Source of the DNA: Plantago major
Lineage: Eukaryota > Streptophyta > Magnoliopsida > Lamiales > Plantaginaceae
Assembly (NCBI GenBank): GCA_026545765.1
Contig: CM048839.1
Span: 45,740,677-45,804,676, forward strand
DNA length: 64,000 bases
Direction: 5' to 3'
The first letter of the stretch is position 1. Every line of letters starts with the position of its first letter. Both the position numbers and the translations under genes were made by a program. Positions 32,803 through 43,389 of this stretch are shown in pieces. The notes beneath the pieces are model-generated. The model worked only from the letters and a program-made list of their open reading frames with translations. It was not told the origin of the DNA and did not search any database.

Positions 32803-33037
32803 TCTCCCGGTTCGCGTATGAGTGAGGACAAAGTGTGTGGGAAAGGACATGTGTTGATGCGATTAGGTGAAACATATTGGGAGGAAATGCGCCATGAGTA
32901 ATCGTCCGACTTCGAAGGTGGGGCTCGATCGATTATTGATCGGGTCCTTACAAAATATATATTATTTTGGCCTTATAAGTTCATATATATTTTTGTAGTG
33001 GTCAATTTCATATACCACACCGTCAATTCATATTGAA

Positions 33038-33040
<3 letters not shown>

Positions 33041-33118
<78 letters not shown>
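33041..33118. repeat. (AT)n microsatellite
   Basis: About 39 AT units without interruption; the long ORFs across it are artefacts. Confidence 0.95.
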
Positions 33119-33124
<6 letters not shown>

Positions 33125-33829
33125 TGAAATGTTTGAGCTGTCCTAAAGTCGTCGGAATTATTTGTAATAAGATATTGGCTACAATTGTAAAGTAGGATAG
33201 ATGGTAATAAAGTAGGAAATAGATTGAATAAAGTTGGAACAATAGTGAATAAAGTATGAGAGATAGTGAATAAAGTATGAGAGAGATTTTCCATTAAAGG
33301 AAGGTTAATTACATATATAAACCACTACTAAGGAATTATGACAAAAAAAATACACCTTCAAATAACATTTACAATTAAGGCTATTCTATTTTAATTATGG
33401 ACTCCAAAAAGCACGCTAAACTCTATTTAATTAACAATTTTGAAGTCCATTACCTCTATTTCAATTGTGGACTCCAAAAGGGAAGCTAAACTATATTTAA
33501 TAAACTATTTTGAAGTCCATATACACTAATGTACTTCAAATATGATCATAAACTTAATTAACTGACCAATTTAAAATCCGTAAGATGGTTTCAGTCATTT
33601 TCGTCCGAAACTAACTACTGGAAGAAAAATTATGCGACCAACTATAAAATAATTAAATTAACTCTAAAAACTAATTTATAGTAAACTAACACCATCAAAT
33701 AGGGAAACTAACACTATAAAAATTATAAATCACTGTTTTTCGCTGAAAAATAATAAAAATAATGTAGTTGACACTAAAAAAATATTATGACAAAATTAAC
33801 ACTTTAAAAATTCTAAAATCCTAGGGAAA
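33119..33829. other. AT-rich intergenic region
   Basis: It includes AATAAAGTATGAGAGA repeats (33245-33290) of the kind found in Stowaway interiors, but element ends were not found. Confidence 0.4.
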
Positions 33830-34413
33830 TCAACATTAGTTTCGGCATTAGTTAGTTTCACCAACATTTTAAAATTCTAAAATCCTAGGGAAATCAACAA
33901 TGTTAGTTTTAATTGAAATCAACATCGTAAGTGTTAGTTTCAATGTTAGTTTAATTGGTTTTAGTTAGTTTCACCAACACCATTAGTTTCGGCATCATCA
34001 GCGTTAGTTTTGGCATCATTAGTATTTGTTTTAGAAAGTTAGTTTCAGGTTCATTAAAGTTTGTTTCAGGAACTCAAAATGTTAATTTTAGGAACTCAGA
34101 AAGTTAGTTTCAGGTTCATTAAAGTTAGTTTCAGGACTAACAATGTTAGTTTCAGAACAAAATAGTATTAGTGTCAACATCATTTGTATTAGTTTCAGCA
34201 TCATTAGTATTAGTTTCAGGAACTCAGAAAGTTAGTTTTAGGTTCATTAGTATTAGTTTCAGGTCTATTAAAGTTAGTTTCAGGTTCATTAAAGTTAGTT
34301 TCAAGGACAACAATGTTAGTTTCATAACAAAATAGTATTAGTTTAAGCATCATTAGTATTAGTTTAAGGAACTCAAAAAGTTAGTTTCAAGTTAATGAAA
34401 GTTAATTCAGGTA
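33830..34413. repeat. Dispersed TTAGTTTCA minisatellite-like repeats, block 1
   Basis: Around twenty copies of TTAGTTT(C/T)(A/G) at irregular spacing, in phrases such as GTTAGTTTCAGGTTCATTAA and CATCATTAGTATTAGTTTC. No coding evidence. The block continues after an inserted element at 35132. Confidence 0.75.
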
Positions 34414-35131
34414 TTCTACCGTCAGTTAAGGTGTCGCCTTGACTATTGTCAGTCAATGTATCAACATTTGACACGTGTCTGTTGCTCTGTATCGCCCTAA
34501 ACCGTTGCTCTGTGTCGCCTTCAACCATTGCTCTGTATCGTCTTCAACCGCTATTTATTTATTTTTTAATTTTTTGAAACTATTAACTTCTCCCAAAAAT
34601 TTTACTTATTAAAATTTTAACCCTCCTTCCCCACTACCCATCTTCTTCCCAAATCCACCACCACCACCAACACCACCACCCACCACCACCCATCTTCTTC
34701 CCCGCCACCAACACCGCACACCGCCACCAAAACCACTACCGGAGCTTCCATGGCGAAAGCTCCGCCATGGATTCCGGTGAGTTGTGGTGGCGGTGTGGTG
34801 GATGGTGGTGGTGTTGGTGGTGGGGAAGAAGATAGGTGATTTAATTTTGATTATTGGTTTTGATTTAATTTTAATTTCAAAATTTTGATTTTGATTTTTT
34901 TAATAAAGGTAATTTTTTAATATATCAAAAATATTTTTTTTAATATATTTAAATAATTTAAAGCGACATAGGCGGTTAGAGCAACATCTTGTACGACACG
35001 AGCGACACCCCATGGCAACACTTAGTGTGAAAGGAAACAGATTATTCGATCTCCACCGTTAAAATTTTAATCTAATGGATCAAAAAAGGTGACTGACGTT
35101 AGTCAGGGTGACACCCTGACTGACGATAGAA
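34414..35131. mobile_element. TIR-bounded insertion splitting the TTAGTTTCA repeats
   Basis: Ends are TTCTACCGTCAGTTAAGGTG and, on the complement, TTCTATCGTCAGTCAGGGTG, 17 of 20 identical. The interior has CACCA-rich low-complexity and GCTCTGTATCGCC repeats (34486-34545). No TSD or ORF identified, so the superfamily is open. Confidence 0.55.
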
Positions 35132-35820
35132 GACCCCAAGTTTGTTTCAGTGCCAACAATGTTAGATTCAGGAACTCATAATTCTAAAACCCTAGGGGAA
35201 ATAGTGAACCCAATCAACTGAATTTGAATACACCCTCCGGCATAGTTCACTCATAATATTAGTTTCAACATCATTAATTAGTATTAGTTTTAAAGTTATT
35301 TTCAGCATCAATATATAATCTTAGTTTAATTGGTTTCAATATTAGTTTAATTGGTGTTAGTTAGTTTCACTAATACCATTAGTTTTGGCATTTGTTTTAG
35401 CATCGTCAGTGTTATAAGTTTCAACACCAAGTGTATTAATTTAAAAAAGTTAGTTCCAACATTAACAATGTTAGTTTCACTAGTTTCAGTTGAAGCCAAC
35501 ATGATAATCTACATGAGTGTTAGTTTCACCCGTAAATATTATTTGCAATGTTACATTAATTGGTTTCAATTAGTTTCACCAACACCATTAGTTTCAGCAT
35601 TTGTTTTAGAATCAATAATAATGTTAGTTTCAACATCACCGGTGTTAGTTTTAGCACCAAATGTGTTAGTTTCGTTAGTTTCACTACCAAATGTGTTAGT
35701 TTCAACATTAACGGTGTTAGTTTCAGTTGAAACCAACATCATAATCGACATGTGTGTTAGTTTCAGCGTCAAGTATTAGTTTCAATGTTAGTTAAAATGG
35801 TTTCAGTTAATTTCACCATG
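35132..35820. repeat. Dispersed TTAGTTTCA repeats, block 2
   Basis: Continuation of the repeat block at 33.8 kb, with phrases such as GTGTTAGTTTCAACATTA. The 142- and 68-codon ORFs here are made of the repeat and are not called as genes. Confidence 0.7.
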
Positions 35821-36952
35821 TCACGCCCCAAAACCAAAAACAATTCGGCGCGACCGGCCGTCTATCGTTTGATATGCTCAAGCCAAGATGAAGCCTCAAT
35901 TTTATAAATCATTTTGAAAAGAGTGGTACAAAGTAAGTAGCAGTACTCAAAGCTTCTAACGACCCAATTACAACAAATGAAAACTACTAAGCAAACTTCC
36001 AAAACATACTACTACTCAAAATACAAAGAACTCACTACACTACAAAACTCAGACCACTCCAAAAGTCTACCCGCCTTGACTCCAGGGTACTTCATCCAAC
36101 ACGACTTTACTAAACATCTGAAAAGGGGTGTAAGGATGAGCTCCTGGCACTTTTACCCGGATCAAGTACATATAAAAAGTTTACATATATATACGCTCCA
36201 TTTTATATCAAACATAGTCAAAAATCATTTGCATGGAACATGTCACAATAATCACAAATTCACATTTAGCTGATCAAATATACCTGTAGCCACCTGACCG
36301 TGGTGGCACAGTGAACTTTCACATAGCATATCCCCTACCATAGGGGTCACACACATAACACTGGGAGTACTGCAAAGCACGACAATCCCTCAAAAGGGTC
36401 ACACACTTTATAGACATGTCTATAGCTTAAACGTACACATAATCAATTCTTTCACAGAATAGCTAGCTTTATAAATCGCTTTGACAAATACATTTTATGG
36501 GTACATATACTTGATCCTTTTCGAATAGACTATTATATCAAGTCTCATTCCTTAATATAATAACTTTATCAATTCTTAAAACATACATATACATATAACG
36601 ATAGAAATAGAAGCAAAAGTGTCAAGAGTTTTCCTTACCTTGAAGACGACACGACTCCACGCTTATACTCACTAAACCACACAAAAGTCCCACAAGCTTG
36701 CCCCTCGAACTCCAAAATCGACACTACAATGAAGAACCCAAATAAAATAGATAAATTACTTTGGAGCTAAAACATAATAAATCAAAGAAAATGACCGGAG
36801 CCAAAAAGGATGAAGATGAGGGGCTGAATTGCAAAATACATCATAATACTTGTAAATGAAACTAAAAATCAAGGGAGAAAATATGGAGGACTGACATCGA
36901 CATGATGCCATCATCATGATAACTTTGCATGGAATAATAGCGAAGGGGTAAA
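35821..36952. other. Unassigned repeat-like region
   Basis: It begins TCACGCCCCAAAACC, a start often seen in plant repeats, and carries GGGGTGTAAGGATGAGC near 36126. No boundaries or coding sequence could be defined. Confidence 0.3.
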
Positions 36953-37204
36953 TTACATTTTGACCCCCTGAACTTTACCCCCTCTTACATTTTCACCCTC
37001 AACAGTCCCTCACCCCAGGATTTGGTCCCTGGAGATAACGTTGACTAACGGTGGTCAACGTTTAATGATGTCATTATTTAAATAATGACGTCATATATTA
37101 AATTATTAAAAATAATATTTTTTTCAAATAAAATATTTTATTTAAAAAAATAAAGGGAAATATGGAATTACTGAAATGCCCTCAGGGGGTCAAAATGTAA
37201 TGTT
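36953..37204. mobile_element. MITE, family Y copy 1
   Basis: About 250 bp with ends GGTAAATTACATTTTGACCC and GGGGTCAAAATGTAAT (near 37186-37201). The TIR is ATTACATTTTGACCCCCTGA-like. A related copy in reverse orientation lies at 40990-41228. Confidence 0.6.
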
Positions 37205-37972
37205 CTGTTTCAAGAAGAGGGAAAATAATGCATAATGGTTTTTTTAGAGCAAGTAAATGCAGAGGAAATATGAGTTTTAGGACTTCTTGATGTTGTTAGT
37301 CTCAACTGAAGTTTGGTGTATATATAGGTGGCATCCAAAATTGTTGTATCCATTGGAAATTCAGATCAAGTGGAACAAGCAAGTGGATGTGTGGTGGCTA
37401 ATGAAATTTTGAGGAACATAATTAGCACATGGATTTGTTTTCAAATTAACATGAAAGATTTTAATGCAACAAAGCATATCAGCAATTCTTGATAATGTTG
37501 TTCCCTACCAACTCTATCAACATAGTCATTACAGGACCACTTTGTCAATCCTTGAACAACAACTAGTTATCTGAATCAAATTCAATCCGTCACCACTTTA
37601 CCTTAGAACTGCTATTCTTCTGCCTCTAAAAACAGAAGCTAAACTCCCTCCAATCCCCTTCGATTCCTTAGACTTCTTACTCTTATTCTGAAATTCCAAA
37701 TCAATTTACTCTTTCATAGTCCTGAACTCTCCTTCCTCATCACTCTCCACACAATCCGCCTCCAAAACCCCCCAATTTCCCACTGCAATCCCTAATCCCC
37801 TCATTTCGACCTTTCGATCCAATTTCCAACTCAACAACAGTGTAACTCACTCTAGAAAGCCCTAGATTCTTCGTCTCCACCTTCGCATCCGCATCAAATC
37901 CAGCCTTCACATCGAACAGCTCAGAAAGCAAGTGATAGGGAGGCAGGAAATACAAGAAACACGAAATTCGAG
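37205..37972. other. Region between MITE and LINE
   Basis: A minus-strand frame of 94 codons (38024-37740) crosses the LINE insertion point and has no recognised motif. Nothing else is seen. Confidence 0.35.
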
Positions 37973-37988
37973 GTAGTGAAAGAAATTT
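37973..37988. repeat. Left target-site duplication of the LINE
   Basis: GTAGTGAAAGAAATTT, identical to 40966-40981. Confidence 0.9.
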
Positions 37989-40965
37989 TTTTTGGAACCG
38001 AAAAATACTTTTATTCCATTCCAACAGTTAAGTACAGAACCGATCCGTAGATCCAGGTAAACAAGAATAAACCCCCACAACTACCATAATCTAGTTCAGC
38101 ATAAGCAGAGCACAATGCTTGCGCAGCTTTCTATCCTGCCAACATCTATTGATAATATTATTGACTATAAGTTCATCAAGTCTATCGTTTCTAGGTTTCT
38201 GTTTAAAGATCACTTGATTCCTCGCAATTCAAATGGCATAAACAGATTCCGTGAAAGCACATCGGAGTATCTTCTGGCGCCAGTCATTACCTCTTAATTG
38301 CATACACAACCAATCGACTTGCTCATCCCAGACGCGTGGAGTACGCTGGATCCCCATCCATGCTAAAACATGTCGCCAAATCAGTTTAGAGTATGGGCAG
38401 TCGAAGAAAAGGTGCTGCATCGATTCATCTGCCGGACAAAAAGCACAGGTCACTGAGATAGTGTGGTTCCACCGTTGTACCCTATCTTTTGTTGCAAGTC
38501 GTTTATTGAGCCCCATCCAAGTACAAAATTGAGCCCGGGGTTGTGCTTTATTATCAAACCACCATTTCTTCCAATGCACATCAGCTTTAACACCTCGCAA
38601 CTCCGCATATAAATCATGGGTATGGAAACTTCCGATTGCACTCTCGCTAAGCAATGAGTTTTTTACCCAATTACGGCTTCTCATGATGGCCTTTAGTATC
38701 CAGGATGCATCCGTCGGGAGTTCCACCTCCCGGTCTTTGATATAGTAGCTACGGACCCACTTTACCCATAGTTTATCCGCTTTGCAACAGATGTTCCAGA
38801 GTAGTTTGGCAACAATACACACATTCCACTCGATCAAAGTAAGATTAAGTCCTCCAGCATTCTTTGTATCACACACCTTGTCCCAAGAAATAGGGGCTCG
38901 GTTAGTGATTTCCGTGGTGCCACTCCAAAGGAAAGAGCGACATAGCGCTTCAATATGCCTGATCACCTGTTTTGGCATAGGGAAGACCTGCATCCAGTAA
39001 TTACTCATAACCTGTAAGACACTTCGGATAAGTTGCATCTTACCAGCATAACTCAGCAGCTTTGAACTCCAGTGCTTTATTCGAACTGTGATTCTGTCGA
39101 TTAGAGGTTGACATAACCGAACCGTCAGTTTCCGCATAGTAAGCGGCACTCCAAGATACTTTACCGGCAATTGACCTTCCACAAATCCAGTTATCCCAAG
39201 GAGTTGATTGAGTAGGGAGGCTTGACATAAATACGGCATTTGTTGTGATTCACAGTAAGCCCAGTTGCTCTTGAGAACTTATTAAACAGGCTCATAAGAA
39301 TCGAAACTGATTGGGTATCACCTCTGACAAAAAGCAGAAGATCATCCGCGAAACAAAGATTCACAATATCCAATCTTTCACACTTCGGGTGGAAGTTAAA
39401 ATCTGGGTCACGCTTGACTTGTAGTAACACCCTATGCAAATATTCCATCATGATCACAAAAAAGTAGCGGGGAAATTGGATCACCTTGGCGCAAACCTCT
39501 TTCCGCCTTGAGGATACGTGAAGGCACGCCATTGATGGAGTATCTATACGATACTGAACTTACACATCTCATAATCCAGTACGTGAATAACACCGGGAAG
39601 CCCAGTTCATCCATAATTCGTTCCAGAGCAATCCATTCCACAGTATCATACGCTTTCTGTAAGTCCATTTGAATCATGCACCGTGGGGAGATATTCTTCC
39701 TATCATATCCTCGCACCAACTCACTAGCTAAGAGAATACTATCATGAATCACATTGCCGGGAAGGAAAGCAGATTGGCTTTCATCCACCACAGAGTTGAT
39801 AACCTTGCTTAATCGATTTGTGAGAATTTTGGAGATGATTTTGTATAAAGTAGTGCAACATGATATGGGTCTCATCTCCTTCATTGTGCAGGCCCCAGCT
39901 GATTTCGGTAAAAGGGTGACTAGGGTACAGTTTACAGCTTTATACAATCTCTCATTTTCAAAAAAGTCGTAGATAGCATCAAGCACATCTAATTTAATTA
40001 TCGGCCATGCAGCTTTGAAGAACCGAGCATTAAACCCATCAATGCCTGGGGCTTTTGTATCACCGATACCCTTGAGCGCCTCCCAAACCTCCGCCTCAGT
40101 CACCTGTCGAATAAGTCCAAGTCTCTCCTGCCGATTAAGTTGCTTTCCATTCCTTAACGCTTCAACGTCAATCCCTTCTAACCTAGTCGGCCTTGTACCA
40201 ACCAGAGCTATATAGAAGTCGAGGACCTCATTCTCCATCTCCCTGTGCTCCGTTAGAACCGCCCCCTCAGTCGTAATCAGTTTCCTAAGGCCAACTTTCC
40301 GATTCTTATCCTTGACGATTGCATGAAAGAATGCATTATTTCCATCCCCCACTCGTAACCAATGAACTTTTGCCTTTTGTGCCATGAGAGATTCCTCAAT
40401 CTCATTCCATTTGATTACCTCTGTCAAAGCAAGTTTAACTCTATCAATCCGTCCAGCATCGAAACGATCAAGGACCAGTGCATCCTGCGCAGCTAGAAGT
40501 TCTACACGTGCACTATCTAGCTTCAATCGTGCCCCCGTGTGATGTCGACCCAACGCTTTCAAGTGTGGTTTTAGGGCAGTAAGACGCCTCCAAACCGTGT
40601 ACATAGGCTGCCCCGTGCCCCCATTCCTCCAATGCACATTTACCGTCTCAAGGAACTGATCATGTGTTGCAAGGCTATTTATGAACCGAAATTGGTAGTG
40701 TTTCGGCCTATAATGGGGTGTGATCAGATATCCTAGGTTCCAGAACCCTAAGCACCATAGAATCAAAAGTTTGGAACCACTCAGGGTTGCAGATAGCTCG
40801 ATCAATGCGAGAGTAGATGTGTCTATTAGTCCATGTGAAGCGATCACCTATCATATCCATCTCAGCTAGGTTTGTAGCCTCCATCATATCTACGAGATCC
40901 CAGAACTCTCCTTCCATCACACGTTGCCCACCAGTACGATCGTCATAATGCAGTACATTATTAAT
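37989..40965 (-). mobile_element. 5'-truncated L1-type LINE
   Basis: A 2977-bp retroposed LINE on the minus strand, bounded by a perfect 16-bp TSD, with the 3' end marked by a T run on the plus strand (poly-A on the element strand) at 37989-37993. The 5' end is truncated inside the ORF2 endonuclease domain, and the ORF1 and promoter are missing, as is normal for LINE insertions. Confidence 0.9.
38229..40920 (-). pseudogene. LINE ORF2: endonuclease end, reverse transcriptase, zf-RVT
   Basis: ORF2 performs target-primed reverse transcription. The 5' end encodes the last part of the EEP endonuclease (GDRFTWTN...SDHTPL, 40850-40710). The RT follows with PGIDGFNARFFK (about 40045-40010), RPISCCTTLYKIISKIL, IQMDLQKAYDTVEW, RGLRQGDPISPLLF (near 39490), the catalytic FADDLLLF (near 39340) and GVPLTMRKL. 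The C-terminal zinc-binding motif CAFCPADESMQHLFFDC lies near 38440-38390. Two frameshifts (about 39480 and 39230) split the frame, so it cannot make an active enzyme. Confidence 0.88.
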
Positions 40966-40981
40966 GTAGTGAAAGAAATTT
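40966..40981. repeat. Right target-site duplication of the LINE
   Basis: GTAGTGAAAGAAATTT, identical to 37973-37988. Confidence 0.9.
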
Positions 40982-40989
40982 GTCCAAGT

Positions 40990-41228
40990 ATAAAAGATGG
41001 CAGGGACAAATTAGGCATTTCATGTTTTATTTATGACATCAGCACGACATCATAATTGGAGCTCAATTTTCTGGATTTTTTTTTAATCTGGTCAACGACG
41101 TTGACTGACGGTGTTGAACTCATCCAGGGACCAAATCCGAGGGGTGAGGGACTGAACTGTAATTTCGAAAACTTTGGGGGAATGTAAGAGGGGTAAAGTT
41201 CAGGGGGGTCAAAATGTAATTTACCCTC
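40990..41228. mobile_element. MITE-like family Y, inverted copy 2
   Basis: Reverse complement begins GGTAAATTACATTTTGACCC and shares with copy 1 CTGAACTTTACCCC, CAGTCCCTCACCCC, GGATTTGGTCCCTGGA and GTCAACG blocks. Its inner end is not clear, so it may instead be the far TIR of one larger element that contains the LINE. Confidence 0.55.
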
Positions 41229-41949
41229 TACATAAACATAAACAATAAACAGGGGACTTATTATGTGCGAGAAATAGCGGAGGAAGTTTGGGGAGGCCGT
41301 ACAGCTTCGTTTTGCTTTCGATTCTTGTGAAACAAGTTTATACGGGTTTGTTACAAGGTGAAGAACACATTGCGAAAACCGCAGTAAGTTTCGATAAGAA
41401 AATAGGGAGAACGGAAGATCGAAAGCTTACCAAAAAGGACTACGCAATCGAGGAAGAAAATCAGAAACCTTTATGGGTCGAGGCTTACACGAACGGGATC
41501 AACAACTTGCAAGTACTCAACGATATATATGAATGGGGTCGAAATTGAAAGTCGTTTGATAGGCCTTTGATTGCGAAACGGGGCTAGGGATTTTGGTTAA
41601 GGTTTGGTACGTTGTTGTGTGTATATATATGGTGATCCATCTTTAATGATGAAGATGATACAATTGATAGTGTGAGGTGAAAGATTATAATAAGGACAGT
41701 AATGGTGAGGCTTAACTGATGGTTATGGATGGGCGCAACATTCTGTGATGGCAAGATCTTGAAGATGGTCAGATAACTACTGCGGCAGAGACAAGAGCAC
41801 AAATGTTTAGGTTTTAATAAACAGAGTTAGGGAAGAGGGTTTTAATGGGCTCAGGCCAGGTAATCTGAAATTGGTTTGAAAATATTATTGGTCTGGTCCA
41901 GTAAAACATTAAACTAAAATTATGGGTTCTTACACACCAACACCACTCA
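41229..41949. other. Intergenic region with an 86-codon ORF
   Basis: A plus-strand frame (41288-41548) has no recognised motif. No other feature seen. Confidence 0.3.
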
Positions 41950-42616
41950 TTTCGAAATTGAAAAAAAAATTTTACACTAACTATTGCCAGTTTTTGAACT
42001 TACTCCACAACTTGTTTTTTTTTTCATTTCACACTAAAACGTTTAGCAAAATTTTGACATTACACTAAAAATTGATGGCCATTAAGTTTGTATTTTAAAT
42101 CACACTAAAACCTTTTAAAAAATTTGCACTCGCTACCAAAACTTTTCTCCAGTTTTTTAAATCACACCAGAACTTTTCTTGACTAGTTTGAGTTATCAAA
42201 ATGTATGTTCGCATGAATTGTTTAGGGTTGTTGGTCTAGTGGTGGTTGGATTATGCATCGTATTCGGCGTGACTTTTGCTTTTTGCAATCAATTTCTTTG
42301 TAGAATTTGTTGGTTCAGTATAGAGATTTAAGGCACTGCATATATGTGCCTATGTCAATTGTGTATTTTCCTGTGTTTGGATTTGAAAAACGATACAAAG
42401 CTACTCATATATGTGGAACGAGCATATAATTTTGGTGCCTTCTTTTTCGTAATTTTATTGAAGCAACTAGAAGGGATGGAATGTTAAGAGAGTTCGAATA
42501 CTTAGTTTTATAGATAGAAGAAAATATATGAATGCCAATTAATATACTAATAAATTTTGTCATTTATTATCCGTGTACTCTGGAATTTGACATTCACCAT
42601 ATAATTATGCAGAATC

Positions 42617-42661
<45 letters not shown>

Positions 42662-43085
42662 ACAATAACGACGACGGCGACGACAACATTAACAATAATT
42701 ATATAGGATAGCAGGTTTGTTGTTTAGCATTTGTGGTTGTAAAGTAAAGTCATTGTTGGTTTGTGACTTGCATTGTAATCCTTGTTTTCCGGAACACTTC
42801 TGGTATTCTTTTGATTCAAATAAAATTTTAAATTTTTCAAAAAAAAATAATTATTATTATTATTATTATATAGAAAGGTTCTGGTGGCGAGTACAAGTTT
42901 TTTCAAATGTTTTGGTTTAATTTAAAAATAAGTTAACGGTAACTTAACTGCCATCCAACTTTTGTGTAAAGTCAAATTTTTTATAAACTTTTTGATGTAA
43001 AATGAACAAAAAAAAGGTTATAGTGTAAACTCAAATTAGCCCAAAAGGTTTTAGTGTAAAAAAAATTTTGCTCAATTTTTTAGCA
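41950..43085. mobile_element. Possible TIR element with AATTTTACACTAA-type ends
   Basis: The left end (TTGAAAAAAAAATTTTACAC) and the complement of the right end (GAGCAAAATTTTTTTTACAC) are similar over about 50 bp. The interior has a GT microsatellite, a CGACGACGGCGACGAC tract and a retroposed 3'-end-like stretch ending in an A run (42830-42848). TSD not determined. Confidence 0.4.
42619..42658. repeat. (GT)n microsatellite
   Basis: About 20 GT units, followed by a short CGACGGCGAC repeat. Confidence 0.95.
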
Positions 43086-43200
43086 TAATTTGTGTTAGTT
43101 TCAGCACCATTGTGTTAGTTTCAGCATGAATAGTGTTGGTTTCATTAGTTTCAGTTGAAACCAACGTCATAATCGACATGAGTGTTGGTTTCAACGGTAA
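43080..43200. repeat. TTAGTTTCA repeats, block 3
   Basis: GTGTTAGTTTCAGCACC and TTAGTTTCAGTTGAAACCAA phrases, the same family as at 33.8-35.8 kb. The 3'-most copy is followed by CGACATGAGTGTTGGTTTCA, as in block 2 (35748-35765). Confidence 0.65.
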
Positions 43201-43212
43201 ATATTAGACGGT

Positions 43213-43297
43213 AAATGTAAAATGTTCAATTAAATTATATTATGATACTTTAAGGACTAAAGTTTCATAATATAATTTAATTGAACATTTTACATTT
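43213..43297. repeat. Long near-perfect palindrome (about 41-bp arms)
   Basis: Arms are 43213-43254 and 43257-43297; AAATGTAAAATGTTCAATTA on the left is mirrored by TAATTGAACATTTTACATTT-like sequence on the right. The element continues to GACGGAGGAAG (43373-43383), a Stowaway-like end, suggesting a MITE fragment. Confidence 0.8.
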
Positions 43298-43389
43298 GCG
43301 GTTTAAGATTAATTTGTAGTCAAAGTTGGACACTGTTGACTGGAAAAAGTCAAATTGGATAACATAGTACGTGACGGAGGAAGTAGTTT

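Larger units (their letters stand above)
31299..32952 (+). mobile_element. Cassandra element with 5S-rRNA-like LTRs
   Basis: A non-coding TRIM retrotransposon. The 5' LTR (31299-32540) starts TGTAACG and ends GTTACA; the 3' LTR (32639-32952) starts TGTAACG and ends CTTACA. After the LTR the PBS reads AATGGTATAAGAGTC (32541-), the initiator tRNA-Met type; before the 3' LTR is a purine tract AAGAGGGGTGTA. Without the 920-bp insertion the 5' LTR is 313 bp against 314 bp for the 3' LTR. Flanks are AAACA and AAATA, a possible 5-bp TSD with one change. The LTRs carry 5S-like cores with pol III box-like sequence. Confidence 0.85.

Noticed and set aside
33028..33294. Ile-Tyr repeat ORFs
   Set aside because: They are translations of the (AT)n microsatellite.
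35351..35779. 142-codon Val/Ser/Thr-rich ORF
   Set aside because: It is the TTAGTTTCA-type repeat read in one frame.
42219..42260. tRNA-like A box (TTGGTCTAGTGGTGG), possible SINE or tRNA
   Set aside because: No B box follows at the right distance and no cloverleaf could be drawn; not enough for a call.
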